From: Grimontia hollisae CIP 101886
GTDB taxonomy: Bacteria; Pseudomonadota; Gammaproteobacteria; Enterobacterales; Vibrionaceae
NCBI RefSeq assembly: GCF_000176515.1
Contig: NZ_ADAQ01000012.1
Coordinates: 186,001 to 250,000, forward strand
Direction of reading: 5' to 3'
Length of the DNA: 64,000 bases
The notes under the pieces were generated by a model. It saw only the letters and a list, made by a program, of their open reading frames with translations, did no database searches and was not told where the DNA came from. Below are positions 46,374 to 56,029 of this stretch, piece by piece (the first letter of the stretch is position 1; every line of letters begins with the position of its first letter). A program made the translations under genes and the position numbers.

Positions 46374-47642
46374 TTAGCGTAATAAGAGCAATACTTTTTC
46401 TATTATCTCAACGGCTTCATCAACAATAGGGTCTTCCACCGTGAGTGGGGGTAACAGTCTGATCGCATTGCCGAATTGCCCGCAAGGCAACAAGATGAGC
46501 CCTTTGTTTCGACAGGCGCTGACAAAGGGCTGCACATGACTGGGTTCGGGCTTTCCATCAGAGACAAAGTCAAACGCCACCATGGCGCCTTTATGGCGGA
46601 TATGGTCGATAGGCAAGTCAGGATGACGCGTTTTTATGTCGAACAAAGCTTGATGCAGACGGTGTCCTATAACTTCAGCGCGTTCGTTCAGACACTTTGA
46701 TTCCAGCTCATCCAACACTGCCAGTGCGGCTGCACACCCTACCGGACTGCCGCCATAGGTGCCGCCAAGACCGCCGGGGGCGGGGCTATCCATGATTTCC
46801 CGTTTGCCGATAATACCGGAAAGTGGGTATCCACCTGCCAGTGCTTTTGCCACCGTGATCAAATCCGGCTTCACATCAAAATGCTCGCTCGCGAAGGTTT
46901 TCCCGGTGCGACCGAAACCTGTCTGCACTTCATCGAAAATCAGCACGATACCGTGTTCATCGCAAAGGGTACGAAGGTGTGTCATCAGCTCATTTGGCGC
47001 TGCATAAAATCCACCTTCACCCTGAACCGGTTCCAACACAATGGCGGCGACGGACGAAGGAGAAATATCGGTCTTGAACAGTTTCTCCAACTGTTGCAGC
47101 GAGTAGTCGGTATCGATGCCCGGATAAGGTACTGGAAACGGAATGTGGTAGATCTCATTAGGGAAAGGACCAAACCCGTCTTTGTACGGTGTAATCTTCC
47201 CGGTCATCCCCATGGTCAAAAGCGTCCGGCCATGGAATCCACCCTGAAAGGCAATCACACCGCTGCGTTTGGTGTAATGACGGGCAATCTTTACTGCGTT
47301 CTCCAGTGCCTCTGCACCTGTGGTCATCAAAAGGGTTTTGGCATCATCAATCGGGGCGAGGGCGTTTAGCCGTTCGGCAAGTTCGATGTAATTCTCATAA
47401 CCTGCAACCTGAAAAGCGGTATGGCTGAATTTCCCGATTTGTGCCGTGACTGCCTGTGTGACGGCGTGGTTGCAATGGCCGGTATTGACCACCGCAATCC
47501 CTGCGGCGAAATCGATATACCGATTGTTTTCCACGTCCCAAAACTCGGCGTTTTTGGCATGTTTTACAAACAGGGGGGTAGCCGACGCCACGCCCCTGGG
47601 CACCGCCGCGTTACGACGGTCCATCAGTGACTGGTTGTTCAT
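46374..47642 (-). CDS. gabT: 4-aminobutyrate (omega-amino acid) aminotransferase
   Basis: 422 aa from the ATG at 47642 (AGGAACC upstream). Class-III PLP aminotransferase: VMLTTGAEALENAVKIAR-like segment (here LLMTTGAEALENAVKIAR), IVLIFDEVQTGFGRTG, and TVAKALAGGYPLSG with the PLP lysine. Converts GABA (or 5-aminovalerate) and 2-oxoglutarate to the semialdehyde and glutamate. Last gene of a ten-gene operon. Confidence 0.93.
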   Translation of the reverse strand: MNNQSLMDRRNAAVPRGVASATPLFVKHAKNAEFWDVENNRYIDFAAGIAVVNTGHCNHAVTQAVTAQIGKFSHTAFQVAGYENYIELAERLNALAPIDDAKTLLMTTGAEALENAVKIARHYTKRSGVIAFQGGFHGRTLLTMGMTGKITPYKDGFGPFPNEIYHIPFPVPYPGIDTDYSLQQLEKLFKTDISPSSVAAIVLEPVQGEGGFYAAPNELMTHLRTLCDEHGIVLIFDEVQTGFGRTGKTFASEHFDVKPDLITVAKALAGGYPLSGIIGKREIMDSPAPGGLGGTYGGSPVGCAAALAVLDELESKCLNERAEVIGHRLHQALFDIKTRHPDLPIDHIRHKGAMVAFDFVSDGKPEPSHVQPFVSACRNKGLILLPCGQFGNAIRLLPPLTVEDPIVDEAVEIIEKVLLLLR

Positions 47643-47678
47643 GATTGGTTCCTGATAAGTGACTAGGGTCAACAGGCC

Positions 47679-49118
47679 CTAGAGTCCGCCAAAGCAGACG
47701 TATTTGGTGTCGAGGTATTCTTCGATGCCCTGACGCGATCCTTCCCGGCCTAAGCCCGAGGTTTTCACACCGCCAAAGGGCGCGACTTCATTGGAGATCA
47801 CCCCTTCATTGACGCCGACCATGCCATATTCCAGTGCTTCACTGACGCGAAGGCAGCGATGTATGTCCCGCGAATAGAAGTAAGCAGCGAGGCCATATTC
47901 AGTGTCGTTGGCCATGGCGATGGCTTCCGCTTCATCTTCAAAGCGGAAAAGGGGAGCGACGGGGCCAAAGGTCTCTTCAGACGCAATCCGCATGGCCGGG
48001 GTGACGTCGGCCAATACCGTGGGCTGATAGAAGAGGCCACCCAGAGAATGGCTGGTTCCGCCGGTCAGCCGCCGTGCTCCCAAAATCAATGCATCACGTA
48101 TGTGGGATTCGACTTTATCCAGTGCTGCCCGGTTGATAAGCGGGCCAATCTGGTTTCTGGGTTCGAGTCCGTTTCCCACTTTAAGGTTGCTCACTGCATT
48201 GGCGAACTTTTCTGCAAACGTGTTATAGACGCCGGATTGCACCAGAATACGGTTGGCGCATACGCAGGTTTGCCCGGCATTGCGAAACTTAGATGCCATC
48301 GCCCCCTCTACCGCCGCATCGATATCGGCATCATCGAAGACAATAAATGGTGCGTTGCCACCAAGCTCCATTGACACGCGTTTGACCGTATCAGCACATT
48401 GCCTGATGAGGATTTTGCCAACCGCGGTTGAGCCGGTAAAAGACAGCTTGCGGACATCCGGGCTATCACATAACACTTTGCCAACGCCGGCACCGTGAGA
48501 CGCGGTTATCACATTGATGACACCATCAGGAATGCCAGCTTCTTGCGCCAGCGAAACCAGTGCCAAGGCTGAAAGCGGTGTGGCTTCAGCGGGTTTGACG
48601 ACAATGGTGCACCCTGCCGCAAGTGCCGGGGCGACTTTGCGGGTGATCATCGCAACCGGGAAGTTCCATGGCGTGATCGCGGCACATACACCAACCGGTT
48701 GCTTGAGGGTTTGCAAGCGCCGGTCTTTGGCTGTGGTGGGGATCACATCGCCATACGTGCGTTTCCCTTCCTCGGCAAACCATTGGATGAAGGAGGCACC
48801 GTAAGCCACTTCTCCCATAGATTCAGCCAATGGCTTACCCGATTCCTGGGTGATGATTGCCGCCAGATCGGACTGGTGTTCCATGATGAGGTGAAACCAG
48901 GCCATCAGTTTTTCAGCACGTTGTTTGGCGGTGTATTCCCGCCAGGATGTGAATGCTGTATTTGCAGTATCAATGGCTATCAGGGTTTCGCGCTCACCCA
49001 TCTCCGGAACATGCGCAAGGATAGTACTGTTAGCCGGGTCGAAAACGGGGTAGGTTTTTCCGTCCCCACTGCCGATCCATTGGCCGCCGATGAAGGCTTT
49101 ATCACGAATCAAGGTCAT
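47679..49118 (-). CDS. gabD: succinate-semialdehyde (or glutarate-semialdehyde) dehydrogenase
   Basis: 479 aa. Aldehyde dehydrogenase with NFPVAMITRK (cofactor), FTGSTAVGK, the general-base Glu in MELGGNAPFIVF and the catalytic Cys in NAGQTCVCANR. Oxidises the GabT product to a dicarboxylate. Starts within the PxpC stop (TGATG overlap), so tightly coupled to the carboxyltransferase-type genes; DavD-like activity on glutarate semialdehyde is equally possible. Confidence 0.93.
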   Translation of the reverse strand: MTLIRDKAFIGGQWIGSGDGKTYPVFDPANSTILAHVPEMGERETLIAIDTANTAFTSWREYTAKQRAEKLMAWFHLIMEHQSDLAAIITQESGKPLAESMGEVAYGASFIQWFAEEGKRTYGDVIPTTAKDRRLQTLKQPVGVCAAITPWNFPVAMITRKVAPALAAGCTIVVKPAEATPLSALALVSLAQEAGIPDGVINVITASHGAGVGKVLCDSPDVRKLSFTGSTAVGKILIRQCADTVKRVSMELGGNAPFIVFDDADIDAAVEGAMASKFRNAGQTCVCANRILVQSGVYNTFAEKFANAVSNLKVGNGLEPRNQIGPLINRAALDKVESHIRDALILGARRLTGGTSHSLGGLFYQPTVLADVTPAMRIASEETFGPVAPLFRFEDEAEAIAMANDTEYGLAAYFYSRDIHRCLRVSEALEYGMVGVNEGVISNEVAPFGGVKTSGLGREGSRQGIEEYLDTKYVCFGGL

Positions 49119-50098
49119 CACGCCGCCCCGCTTTTCTCAATATGTTGTTTGGCACGTTGCAATAGCGCGTCATATTCCTTGCGCGCTTTCAGGGCATCTT
49201 CCAGTGAGACTTCTATAAACTGGACCGACGCGTTGGGCTGCATCTGGCCGATAAGATCCATATCGACAGAGATCACCGTGCCAATCATAAAATACCCCCC
49301 GCCAGACACTGCATCGCGGTGCAACACAATGGGCTCTTTGCCGGCCGGCACCTGAATGGAGCCATAGGGGTAGCAGCCATCGACAATATTGGATGGATCG
49401 GAGCCTGCGCCGAAAGGCTGTTCCCGCTCAACAAATTCAAGCGGCGTGCCGTTTTTGAAGCGATAACCAATCCGGTCCGCTTCCGGTGCAACCTGCCAGG
49501 TATCGTTGAAAAACTGCTTGCCGGATGCGTCAGTGATCCGGTGCCAGTAAAGTCCGGGAACGACACGTAATTGGTTATCCCGTGGCCTGCGAAGTGCGTC
49601 AGGCAAATGGCGTTCAGCAAACGGCGTAGCATCGCTACCAACCGGAAGCTCATCCTCTGCCTGTAAAAGCCTGCCTTCAAACCCACCCAATGCGCCGAGC
49701 GTGTAGGTAGAACGGCTGCCCAGCACAGCTGGCACATCAATGCCCCCGGCAACGGCGATATAAATACGTGCCCCGCCAGTCAGGTGTGAAAAGGAAAGTG
49801 TCTGGCCGGCTTTTACCGCAAAGCTGGTCCAGTTAGCCTGCTCTTCCCCATCAACGATAGGCGTCATGTCAGCCCCGGTGACGGCCACGGTAGCATCTTG
49901 ATTGAACGTCAGTTTGGGCCCCATGAACACCGCTTCCAGCACGGCGGCGTTTTCGTCGTTGCCGACCAGCCAGTTGGCACAGCGACAGGCGAACCTGTCC
50001 ATGGCGCCAGAAACCGGGATACCCAGATGAAAATACCCTTTGCGCCCCAAGTCCTGTACCGAGGTGGCGAGCCCCGGATGAATAACATTAATGCTCAT
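49118..50098 (-). CDS. pxpC: PxpC / biotin-dependent carboxyltransferase subunit (KipA, urea-carboxylase C-like)
   Basis: 326 aa from the ATG at 50098 (GGAGG upstream). INVIHPGLATSVQDLGRKGYFHLGIPVSGAMD (in part) is the diagnostic opening. Family members pair with the PxpB type to form 5-oxoprolinase with PxpA, or the carboxyltransferase part of urea carboxylase. Overlaps PxpB by 11 bases. Confidence 0.92.
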   Translation of the reverse strand: MSINVIHPGLATSVQDLGRKGYFHLGIPVSGAMDRFACRCANWLVGNDENAAVLEAVFMGPKLTFNQDATVAVTGADMTPIVDGEEQANWTSFAVKAGQTLSFSHLTGGARIYIAVAGGIDVPAVLGSRSTYTLGALGGFEGRLLQAEDELPVGSDATPFAERHLPDALRRPRDNQLRVVPGLYWHRITDASGKQFFNDTWQVAPEADRIGYRFKNGTPLEFVEREQPFGAGSDPSNIVDGCYPYGSIQVPAGKEPIVLHRDAVSGGGYFMIGTVISVDMDLIGQMQPNASVQFIEVSLEDALKARKEYDALLQRAKQHIEKSGAA

Positions 50099-50963
50099 AC
50101 AGCGCCTCCTGCATTGCTGCGTTATAGCCCGCCATGTCCTTTTCAAATTCAGACAGCGAGAAGCGAACCGGTTTCGTGCGTGGCTGATAGGTCCCGTCTT
50201 CGACCTGTTTGATGATTTCGTGGTATTCACTTTCCGGGATGGGTTTGAACTTCACGATATCGCCCGGTTTGAAGTACACCAGAAAGTCTTTCAGATGTGC
50301 CGCGCTTTGGGCCGGGTCGTAAATGGGCATCGGCGTGACCCCAAACATCTGGTAGCCACCAGCGCCACGCACTGAATAGATACAGGAAAAACACCCGCCA
50401 TAGCCGACGGTCTGCTTCGGGGTATCGGTTCTTGGCCTGACATATTTGGGCACCTGGATTTGCTTTTCGCGCTCCACCATTTGGAACATAAACGGCAGGC
50501 CGGAAACGAACCCCACCATGGTCACAAACCACGGCGACCCAGAATGTGCCTCAATAAAGGCGTCAACAGAGTCATAGCCGTTGATTCTGGCGGCATAAGA
50601 GAGATCGGTTCCGTCAGGATCCTGATGACGGTCGCGAAACCGCATCAGGGTTTCATGTGTCCACGGGTCTTGATAAAACACCGGCACTTCGACGATGCGG
50701 GTGTCAATTTCAGCCTTGCCGGAAGCCTGTGCTTTTTCGATGTCCTGAATAGCAGCCAGCATGGTTTCAGGCGTACAGATATCCGGGTTGTATTTGACCT
50801 GGAATGAGGCGTTTGCCGGGCAGATCTCTTCGACGCCGGGCAGGTTGGCGTTGCGGATGGCCTGAGTGATTGACAGGCTTTTGAAAAAGGCAGCGAGCGA
50901 CATCTCTTCACTGACTTCGACGAAAATATGTTCGTCGCCACCGTATGAATAACGTGTTTGCAT
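50088..50963 (-). CDS. pxpB: PxpB / allophanate-hydrolase subunit 1-like (KipI)
   Basis: 291 aa, longer than typical PxpB (about 220) because of an N-terminal extension that includes SITQAIRNANLPGVEEICPAN. The family core is GSPWFVTMVGFVSGLPFMF and TVGYGGCFSCIYSVRGAGGYQMFG (in part). Forms a heterocomplex with PxpC. 9 bases after the biotin carboxylase. Confidence 0.9.
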   Translation of the reverse strand: MQTRYSYGGDEHIFVEVSEEMSLAAFFKSLSITQAIRNANLPGVEEICPANASFQVKYNPDICTPETMLAAIQDIEKAQASGKAEIDTRIVEVPVFYQDPWTHETLMRFRDRHQDPDGTDLSYAARINGYDSVDAFIEAHSGSPWFVTMVGFVSGLPFMFQMVEREKQIQVPKYVRPRTDTPKQTVGYGGCFSCIYSVRGAGGYQMFGVTPMPIYDPAQSAAHLKDFLVYFKPGDIVKFKPIPESEYHEIIKQVEDGTYQPRTKPVRFSLSEFEKDMAGYNAAMQEALYEH

Positions 50964-50972
50964 GGTCCGTCC

Positions 50973-52382
50973 TTAGCTTGCTTCGGGGAGCGAGCAGTCC
51001 TTCTTGTTGTCAGGTGGGGTTTCAGGCTTTGGGGCGTTGAGTGTCTCCAGCCACTGTTCAAGCCAGGCCGTATGGAAATCGCCGCGAATGACATCCGGCG
51101 CTTCACAGAGTTTTTGAAACAATGGTTGGGTGGTTTTGACGCCTTCAACGGAGAGCTCATCCAGCGCCCTTGCCATGCGCTGAATCGCACGCTCCCTGTC
51201 TTCATCCCATACGATCAATTTGCCTAGCAGGGAGTCGTAATAGGGGGGAATGGCAAAGCCGGAATAGATGAGCCCGTCAAAGCGCACGCCACTTCCCATC
51301 GGCGGTGTGAACGAAGAGATCACACCGGGAAAAGGAAGGAAGCCGTTGAATGGGTCTTCCGCATTCAGGCGGATTTCAATGGCATGGCCGCGGCGCTGAA
51401 TGTCTTCCTGTTTGAAAGAAAGGGGCTGACCTGCGGCTATTTGGATCATTTCCCGGATCAGGTCGACACCTGTGATGGCTTCCGTGATGGGGTGCTCGAC
51501 CTGAATGCGGGTATTCATTTCGATGAAATAGAAGGATTCAGATTCCTCGTCGTAGAGAAACTCAATGGTGCCCGCACCTTTGTAATTCACGCTTTTCGCC
51601 AGCGACACCGCAGACTGGCACATGGCTTCACGTACCCGATCCGGCAAGACAGCACAGGGGGCTTCTTCCCAGACTTTCTGGCGGCGGCGTTGCAGTGAAC
51701 ATTCACGTTCAAACAGGTGGACCGCGTTTTCGCCATCGGCAAGGATCTGCACTTCGACATGGCGGGACTGGCGAATGAATTTCTCCAGATAAAGCGTGCC
51801 ATCACCAAACGCAGACTGCGCTTCGGCCGATGCCTGATGGTATTGGGTTAAGAACTCACCTTCTTGCTCAATCACCCGGATACCGCGGCCTCCACCACCC
51901 GCCGAGGCTTTGATCATCACTGGGAAACCGATTTGTCTGGCCTGCTTGAGCGCCGCGTCAGGATTAGCGGCAGGCGCATTGCCGGGAACCACAGGCACAC
52001 CTGCCGCCACCGCGGTTTCACGGGCTCGGGCTTTATCCGCCATCTTGGTCATGGTTTGTCCTGAAGGGCCAACAAAGATGATGTCTGCTGCGCGCACGTC
52101 ATCGGAGAAGCGGGCGTTTTCAGAGAGAAACCCGTAGCCGGGATGAATGGCATCGGCACCGGACGCTTTTGCGGCCTGAATAACTTTGTCGCCACAAAGG
52201 TAGGATTGGCTGGCCATGGGCGCACCAATACAAATGGCATCATCGGCAAGCATCACAGCAAGGGAGTCTTTATCCGCTTCACTGTAAACCTGCACGGTAT
52301 GAATCCCCATCTCCTTGGCCGCACGAATAATACGTACGGCTATCTCACCCCGGTTGGCGATGAGCAGTTTTTCGATTGTCAT
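50973..52382 (-). CDS. biotin carboxylase (AccC-type) subunit
   Basis: 469 aa. EKLLIANRGEIAVRIIRAAKE, GYGFLSENARF, the ATP-grasp loop IKASAGGGGRGIRV and FIEMNTRIQVEHPITEAITGVDL (in part) are the biotin-carboxylase hallmarks. Carboxylates the biotin of the adjacent carrier protein. Because it sits between a carrier and the PxpB/PxpC genes rather than with accBC, it more likely belongs to a urea-carboxylase-like amide or lactam carboxylase than to fatty-acid synthesis. Confidence 0.93.
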   Translation of the reverse strand: MTIEKLLIANRGEIAVRIIRAAKEMGIHTVQVYSEADKDSLAVMLADDAICIGAPMASQSYLCGDKVIQAAKASGADAIHPGYGFLSENARFSDDVRAADIIFVGPSGQTMTKMADKARARETAVAAGVPVVPGNAPAANPDAALKQARQIGFPVMIKASAGGGGRGIRVIEQEGEFLTQYHQASAEAQSAFGDGTLYLEKFIRQSRHVEVQILADGENAVHLFERECSLQRRRQKVWEEAPCAVLPDRVREAMCQSAVSLAKSVNYKGAGTIEFLYDEESESFYFIEMNTRIQVEHPITEAITGVDLIREMIQIAAGQPLSFKQEDIQRRGHAIEIRLNAEDPFNGFLPFPGVISSFTPPMGSGVRFDGLIYSGFAIPPYYDSLLGKLIVWDEDRERAIQRMARALDELSVEGVKTTQPLFQKLCEAPDVIRGDFHTAWLEQWLETLNAPKPETPPDNKKDCSLPEAS

Positions 52383-52410
52383 ACAGATTCCTTGTGTGCT
52401 TCCGGAGCGC

Positions 52411-52650
52411 TTATTTCAGGCGGACGATAGGTTGTCCCGCGCTGACAGGGCTTTCGTTTTCAATCAGAAAGTCGTCAATCACACCGGACGTTTCTGCTTT
52501 GATTTCATGGAAAGATTTCATCACTTCCACCAGTCCAATCACGTCGCCTGGCGCAATCTCATCCCCCGGCGCTTTATAGCTGGGCTGGTCAGGTGAGGCC
52601 GAGCGGTAAAAAATGCCGGGTAGCGGGCAGATAATCTCTTTGTCAGACAT
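52411..52650 (-). CDS. biotin carboxyl carrier (biotinyl-lipoyl) protein
   Basis: 79 aa, about half the length of AccB: essentially just the biotinyl domain. IICPLPGIFYR opens the fold and EVMKSFHEI holds the biotinylated lysine. Lies between PxpA and the biotin carboxylase (18- and 28-base gaps). Confidence 0.92.
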   Translation of the reverse strand: MSDKEIICPLPGIFYRSASPDQPSYKAPGDEIAPGDVIGLVEVMKSFHEIKAETSGVIDDFLIENESPVSAGQPIVRLK

Positions 52651-52668
52651 ATGTCACTCCTTCGAACG

Positions 52669-53421
52669 TTAGTCTTTGTCAGCGGTACAGTGGGCTTGGT
52701 GTGAAAGATGAGGTTGGAGTGCCTCATTAACCGCCCTGGCAATATCCACAGCATTCGGCGTGTCTGAATGCACACAGATGGTCTGGGCGACAACTGGGAT
52801 TTCCCCGCCATGGGTTGCGGTGACCTTGCCGTGTTCTACCGCTTTCAAAACACGTTTGGCGGCATTGACGGGATCGGTTGCCTCATGGGTTTGGGTGATC
52901 ACCAGGTGTCCATCTTGATCGTAGTCGAGATCGGTAAAAAACTCGGGAATGAAGCCTGCACCATGTGCTTTGTAGATGGTTTCATGGCAGGTGCCAGAGA
53001 GGCCAAAAACCGGTACCTGATAGTGGTGCGCAATGCGGGCGATGGTTTCAGCTATGTCTGGATCGGATGCGGCCATGCCATACAAGGCGCCATGGGGTTT
53101 GAGGTGGTTCAGCGGCATCTCCAGCATATCGAGAAAGCCTTTCAGCGCCCCGATTTGGTACACAATCATGTTGTGCAACTCACCTTGGCCAAGGTGCATT
53201 TTTCGGCGGCCAAACCCTTGCAAGTCTGGCAATGAAAAATGTGCGCCGACTTTCACACCGTATTGCTTGGCCAGTTCCACGGTGCGTTTCATATGATTGG
53301 GATCAGAAGCATGAAACCCACAGGCAACATTGGCTTCGGTGATATATGGCATTAAGGCTTCATCATCACTTAATGTGTAAATGCCAAAACCTTCACCCAA
53401 GTCGCTGTTTATACTGATCAT
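52669..53421 (-). CDS. pxpA: PxpA, LamB/YcsF-family 5-oxoprolinase subunit A
   Basis: 250 aa from the ATG at 53421 (AGGAAAG upstream). INSDLGEGFGIY, NVACGFHASDPNHM and KPHGALYGM are the family motifs. PxpA is the hydrolytic subunit of prokaryotic 5-oxoprolinase and of related lactam-opening enzymes. First enzyme gene after the transporter genes. Confidence 0.93.
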   Translation of the reverse strand: MISINSDLGEGFGIYTLSDDEALMPYITEANVACGFHASDPNHMKRTVELAKQYGVKVGAHFSLPDLQGFGRRKMHLGQGELHNMIVYQIGALKGFLDMLEMPLNHLKPHGALYGMAASDPDIAETIARIAHHYQVPVFGLSGTCHETIYKAHGAGFIPEFFTDLDYDQDGHLVITQTHEATDPVNAAKRVLKAVEHGKVTATHGGEIPVVAQTICVHSDTPNAVDIARAVNEALQPHLSHQAHCTADKD

Positions 53422-53460
53422 AGTGTCACTTTCCTTTTTGATAATATGTGCAGGGGCCAA

Positions 53461-54519
53461 TCAGTGGGCGCCCAGTTTTGCGCGTAGGCGAATGCGAATT
53501 TGATCCACGATGACAGCGAATATCAGCAGCGCACCGATCACCACGGTTTGTAAGTAAGACTCCACACGGGTCAGGTTCATGCCGTTTTGCACCAGACTGA
53601 TAAACACCGCGCCCAGCACGACATGCTCAACACGACCTATCCCGCCGCGCAGGCTCACCCCGGCGATAACACAGGCGGCGATGGATTCAAGTGGCATGGC
53701 TGCACCAATGTTGGCTTCGCCGGTATCAAGACGTGCTGTGATTAACATGCCAGCCATGGCGGCGAATGATGCGCAGAGCAGGTAGGCCAAAATCAGCGTT
53801 TTGTGGGTGTTGATCCCGGAAAGACGGGCTGCATTGATGTTTCCGCCGACTGCATAGAAATAGCGACCAAGGCGGGTACGGTTGACGATGACCAGGGCAA
53901 ACAGCGTCATGAGTAAGGCCACAATAATGGGCGTGGGTAACCCCAGGATGTTGCCAAAGCCGAAGGTGTTGCCGAATTCCACCGGCATGCCATACACCGG
54001 GGAGCCTCCTGTCATATACAGGGCGATGCCAAACCCAATCGAAGAAATGCCTAACGTCATCACAAAAGGGGAGACCTGAAAGAGGGCGACACCAACACCG
54101 TTGATCAACCCGACCACCAAGCCCACAGCCACCCCGGCAGCCATGCCAGCGAGGATGGCGAGGTGCACCGAGTCCGGTAAGGCGGCATATACGGCAGCCA
54201 TGGTTGTTGCGCCAACAACGGACGAGAGGGCGATGATGGTGCCGACGGAGAGATCAAACCCCGCCGTCAACAACACAAACATCTGGCCGATTGAGACCAT
54301 CACCAGATACGAAGACTGGCGAAGCAGGTTCAACAGGTTCCGTGTGGTCAGGAAATTGTCTGACGCTGACGCAAAGATGGTCACTGCAACAATCACCAGA
54401 ATGGGCAGCACACCTACTTTCACAAACAGCCGGGTTAGGCGGTGAGTGAATTGTCCGCCGGATGCTGACAAATCTGTGTTTTGGGCACTGGAACTGGCCT
54501 TCACTGGCTCACTGTTCAT
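53461..54519 (-). CDS. ABC transporter permease, RbsC type
   Basis: 352 aa from the ATG at 54519 (GGAG 7 bases upstream), overlapping the ATPase gene by 11 bases. About ten hydrophobic helices; AGFDLSVGTIIALSSVVGA (in part) and GVSLRGGIGRVEHVVLGAVFI are the CUT2 permease signatures. Imports the ligand of the TorT-like binding protein. Confidence 0.93.
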   Translation of the reverse strand: MNSEPVKASSSAQNTDLSASGGQFTHRLTRLFVKVGVLPILVIVAVTIFASASDNFLTTRNLLNLLRQSSYLVMVSIGQMFVLLTAGFDLSVGTIIALSSVVGATTMAAVYAALPDSVHLAILAGMAAGVAVGLVVGLINGVGVALFQVSPFVMTLGISSIGFGIALYMTGGSPVYGMPVEFGNTFGFGNILGLPTPIIVALLMTLFALVIVNRTRLGRYFYAVGGNINAARLSGINTHKTLILAYLLCASFAAMAGMLITARLDTGEANIGAAMPLESIAACVIAGVSLRGGIGRVEHVVLGAVFISLVQNGMNLTRVESYLQTVVIGALLIFAVIVDQIRIRLRAKLGAH

Positions 54520-56029
54520 TTTCATACTCCATAGATTCAAAAAAGTGATTGAGTGCTTCGGTTTCAGAAATGTCTGTGCCCTGAAGGTGTGCGGCGATTT
54601 GTCCTTCGCGCATCACGTAAAGGCGGTGGGAGAGGTGCACTACCTCAGGCAAATCGGACGAAATGATCACAACCGCTGCTCCTTGCTCGCAGAGGCTGGC
54701 GATAAAACGGTAGATTTCGGCGCGCGTACCGACATCTACCCCGACAGTGGGTTCGTCAAACACATACAGCGAGACCTCGCGGGTCAGGCATTTTGCCAGC
54801 AGCACTTTTTGTTGGTTGCCTCCGCTGAACTGGCCAACATCGCGCTCGGTTTGCATCGGGTAAAGCTTAAGGCGGGTGGCGAGGCTATGGGTTTGTTCAC
54901 GCTCATGGGCAAGGTCTAACGCGCCGTGACGACGGGAAAGAGGCAAGGAGCCAAGGGACGGCAGACTGATGTTCTCGCGGCAACTGCGGTTAAGCACCAG
55001 CCCTTCGTCTTTCCTGTCCCGGGAGTTATAGAAGAACCCCCGGTTGAGCATCTCCCGGATGCTGAGGCCAGTGACGTTTTCACCGTTAAATATGACACTG
55101 CCGCTACTCACTCTTTCTGCACCGAAACAGGCACGCAGCGCTTCAGATTTGCCGCAGCCGACGAGTCCGGCAAAACCGACAATCTCACCCGCCCGGACAT
55201 GGAAAGAGAGATTTTCTACCGTCCGGTTATGGGTGGAGAGGGAATGGACATCCAATACGGTTTGGGTGGGGAGAAACGGCACATGTGGATAGACATTGTC
55301 AATCTCCCTGCCTGTCATCATGGTGATGAGATCTTGTTCTTCAACCTCATCGACCTTGCGTGTCCCGATATATTTTCCGTCACGCAATACCGTAATGCGG
55401 TCGGCAATCTGCCTGATTTCTCCCATGCGGTGAGAGATATAGATGATGCCGACCTCTTTGGCTTTGAGCTGTTCAATCAGCGAAAACAGTTGCTCGGTTT
55501 CCTGATGGGTGAGGGAGGCGGTAGGCTCATCCAGAATCAACACAGACAGCTTGCCCCTTAGGGCTTTGGCAATCTCCACCATTTGCTTTTCAGCGCGCGA
55601 CAGCTCACTGACGGGCAGGTTAGCATCAAGGGCAAAGCCCATTTTTTCAAGAAGTGCCTGCGCGTCGGAGTGCAAGGCGGTGTTGTCCAGAAAGCGTCCG
55701 GTTAACGGCTCTTCACCCAAGAACAGGTTTTGTGCGACCGTCAGGGTGTCGACCAGAGAAAACTCCTGGAATACCGCGCTGATCCCTTTCTGTCTTGCGT
55801 CATACACACTGTTGAAACGCACCGTGTCATCAAGGAAGCGTATCTCTCCGGCTGTGGGCTGGTTAGCACCACAGATAATGGAAATCAAGGTGGACTTCCC
55901 CGCGCCGTTTTCGCCAAACAGCACGTGTACTTCGCCAGGCTCAAGGGTGAAATCTACGCCGTCGAGCGCTTTGACGCCGGGATACTGTTTGTGTATCCCG
56001 TTCAGGCTGAGAAGAGGTGCGTCCATCAT
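54509..56029 (-). CDS. ABC transporter ATP-binding protein, RbsA/CUT2 type (duplicated NBD)
   Basis: 506 aa with two nucleotide-binding halves. The N-half Walker A GENGAGKST and LSRAEKQMVEIAKA are intact; the C-half has GLVGCGKSEAL and FSGGNQQKVLLAKCL. Overlaps the binding-protein gene by 4 bases (ATGA). Energises the importer with the following permease. Confidence 0.93.
   Translation of the reverse strand: MMDAPLLSLNGIHKQYPGVKALDGVDFTLEPGEVHVLFGENGAGKSTLISIICGANQPTAGEIRFLDDTVRFNSVYDARQKGISAVFQEFSLVDTLTVAQNLFLGEEPLTGRFLDNTALHSDAQALLEKMGFALDANLPVSELSRAEKQMVEIAKALRGKLSVLILDEPTASLTHQETEQLFSLIEQLKAKEVGIIYISHRMGEIRQIADRITVLRDGKYIGTRKVDEVEEQDLITMMTGREIDNVYPHVPFLPTQTVLDVHSLSTHNRTVENLSFHVRAGEIVGFAGLVGCGKSEALRACFGAERVSSGSVIFNGENVTGLSIREMLNRGFFYNSRDRKDEGLVLNRSCRENISLPSLGSLPLSRRHGALDLAHEREQTHSLATRLKLYPMQTERDVGQFSGGNQQKVLLAKCLTREVSLYVFDEPTVGVDVGTRAEIYRFIASLCEQGAAVVIISSDLPEVVHLSHRLYVMREGQIAAHLQGTDISETEALNHFFESMEYENEQ

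Noticed and set aside
50973-52650. Reading the biotin carboxylase and carrier as the house-keeping acetyl-CoA carboxylase accBC
   Set aside because: The carrier is only a bare biotinyl domain and the genes sit between PxpA and PxpB; a pathway-specific carboxylase is more likely.
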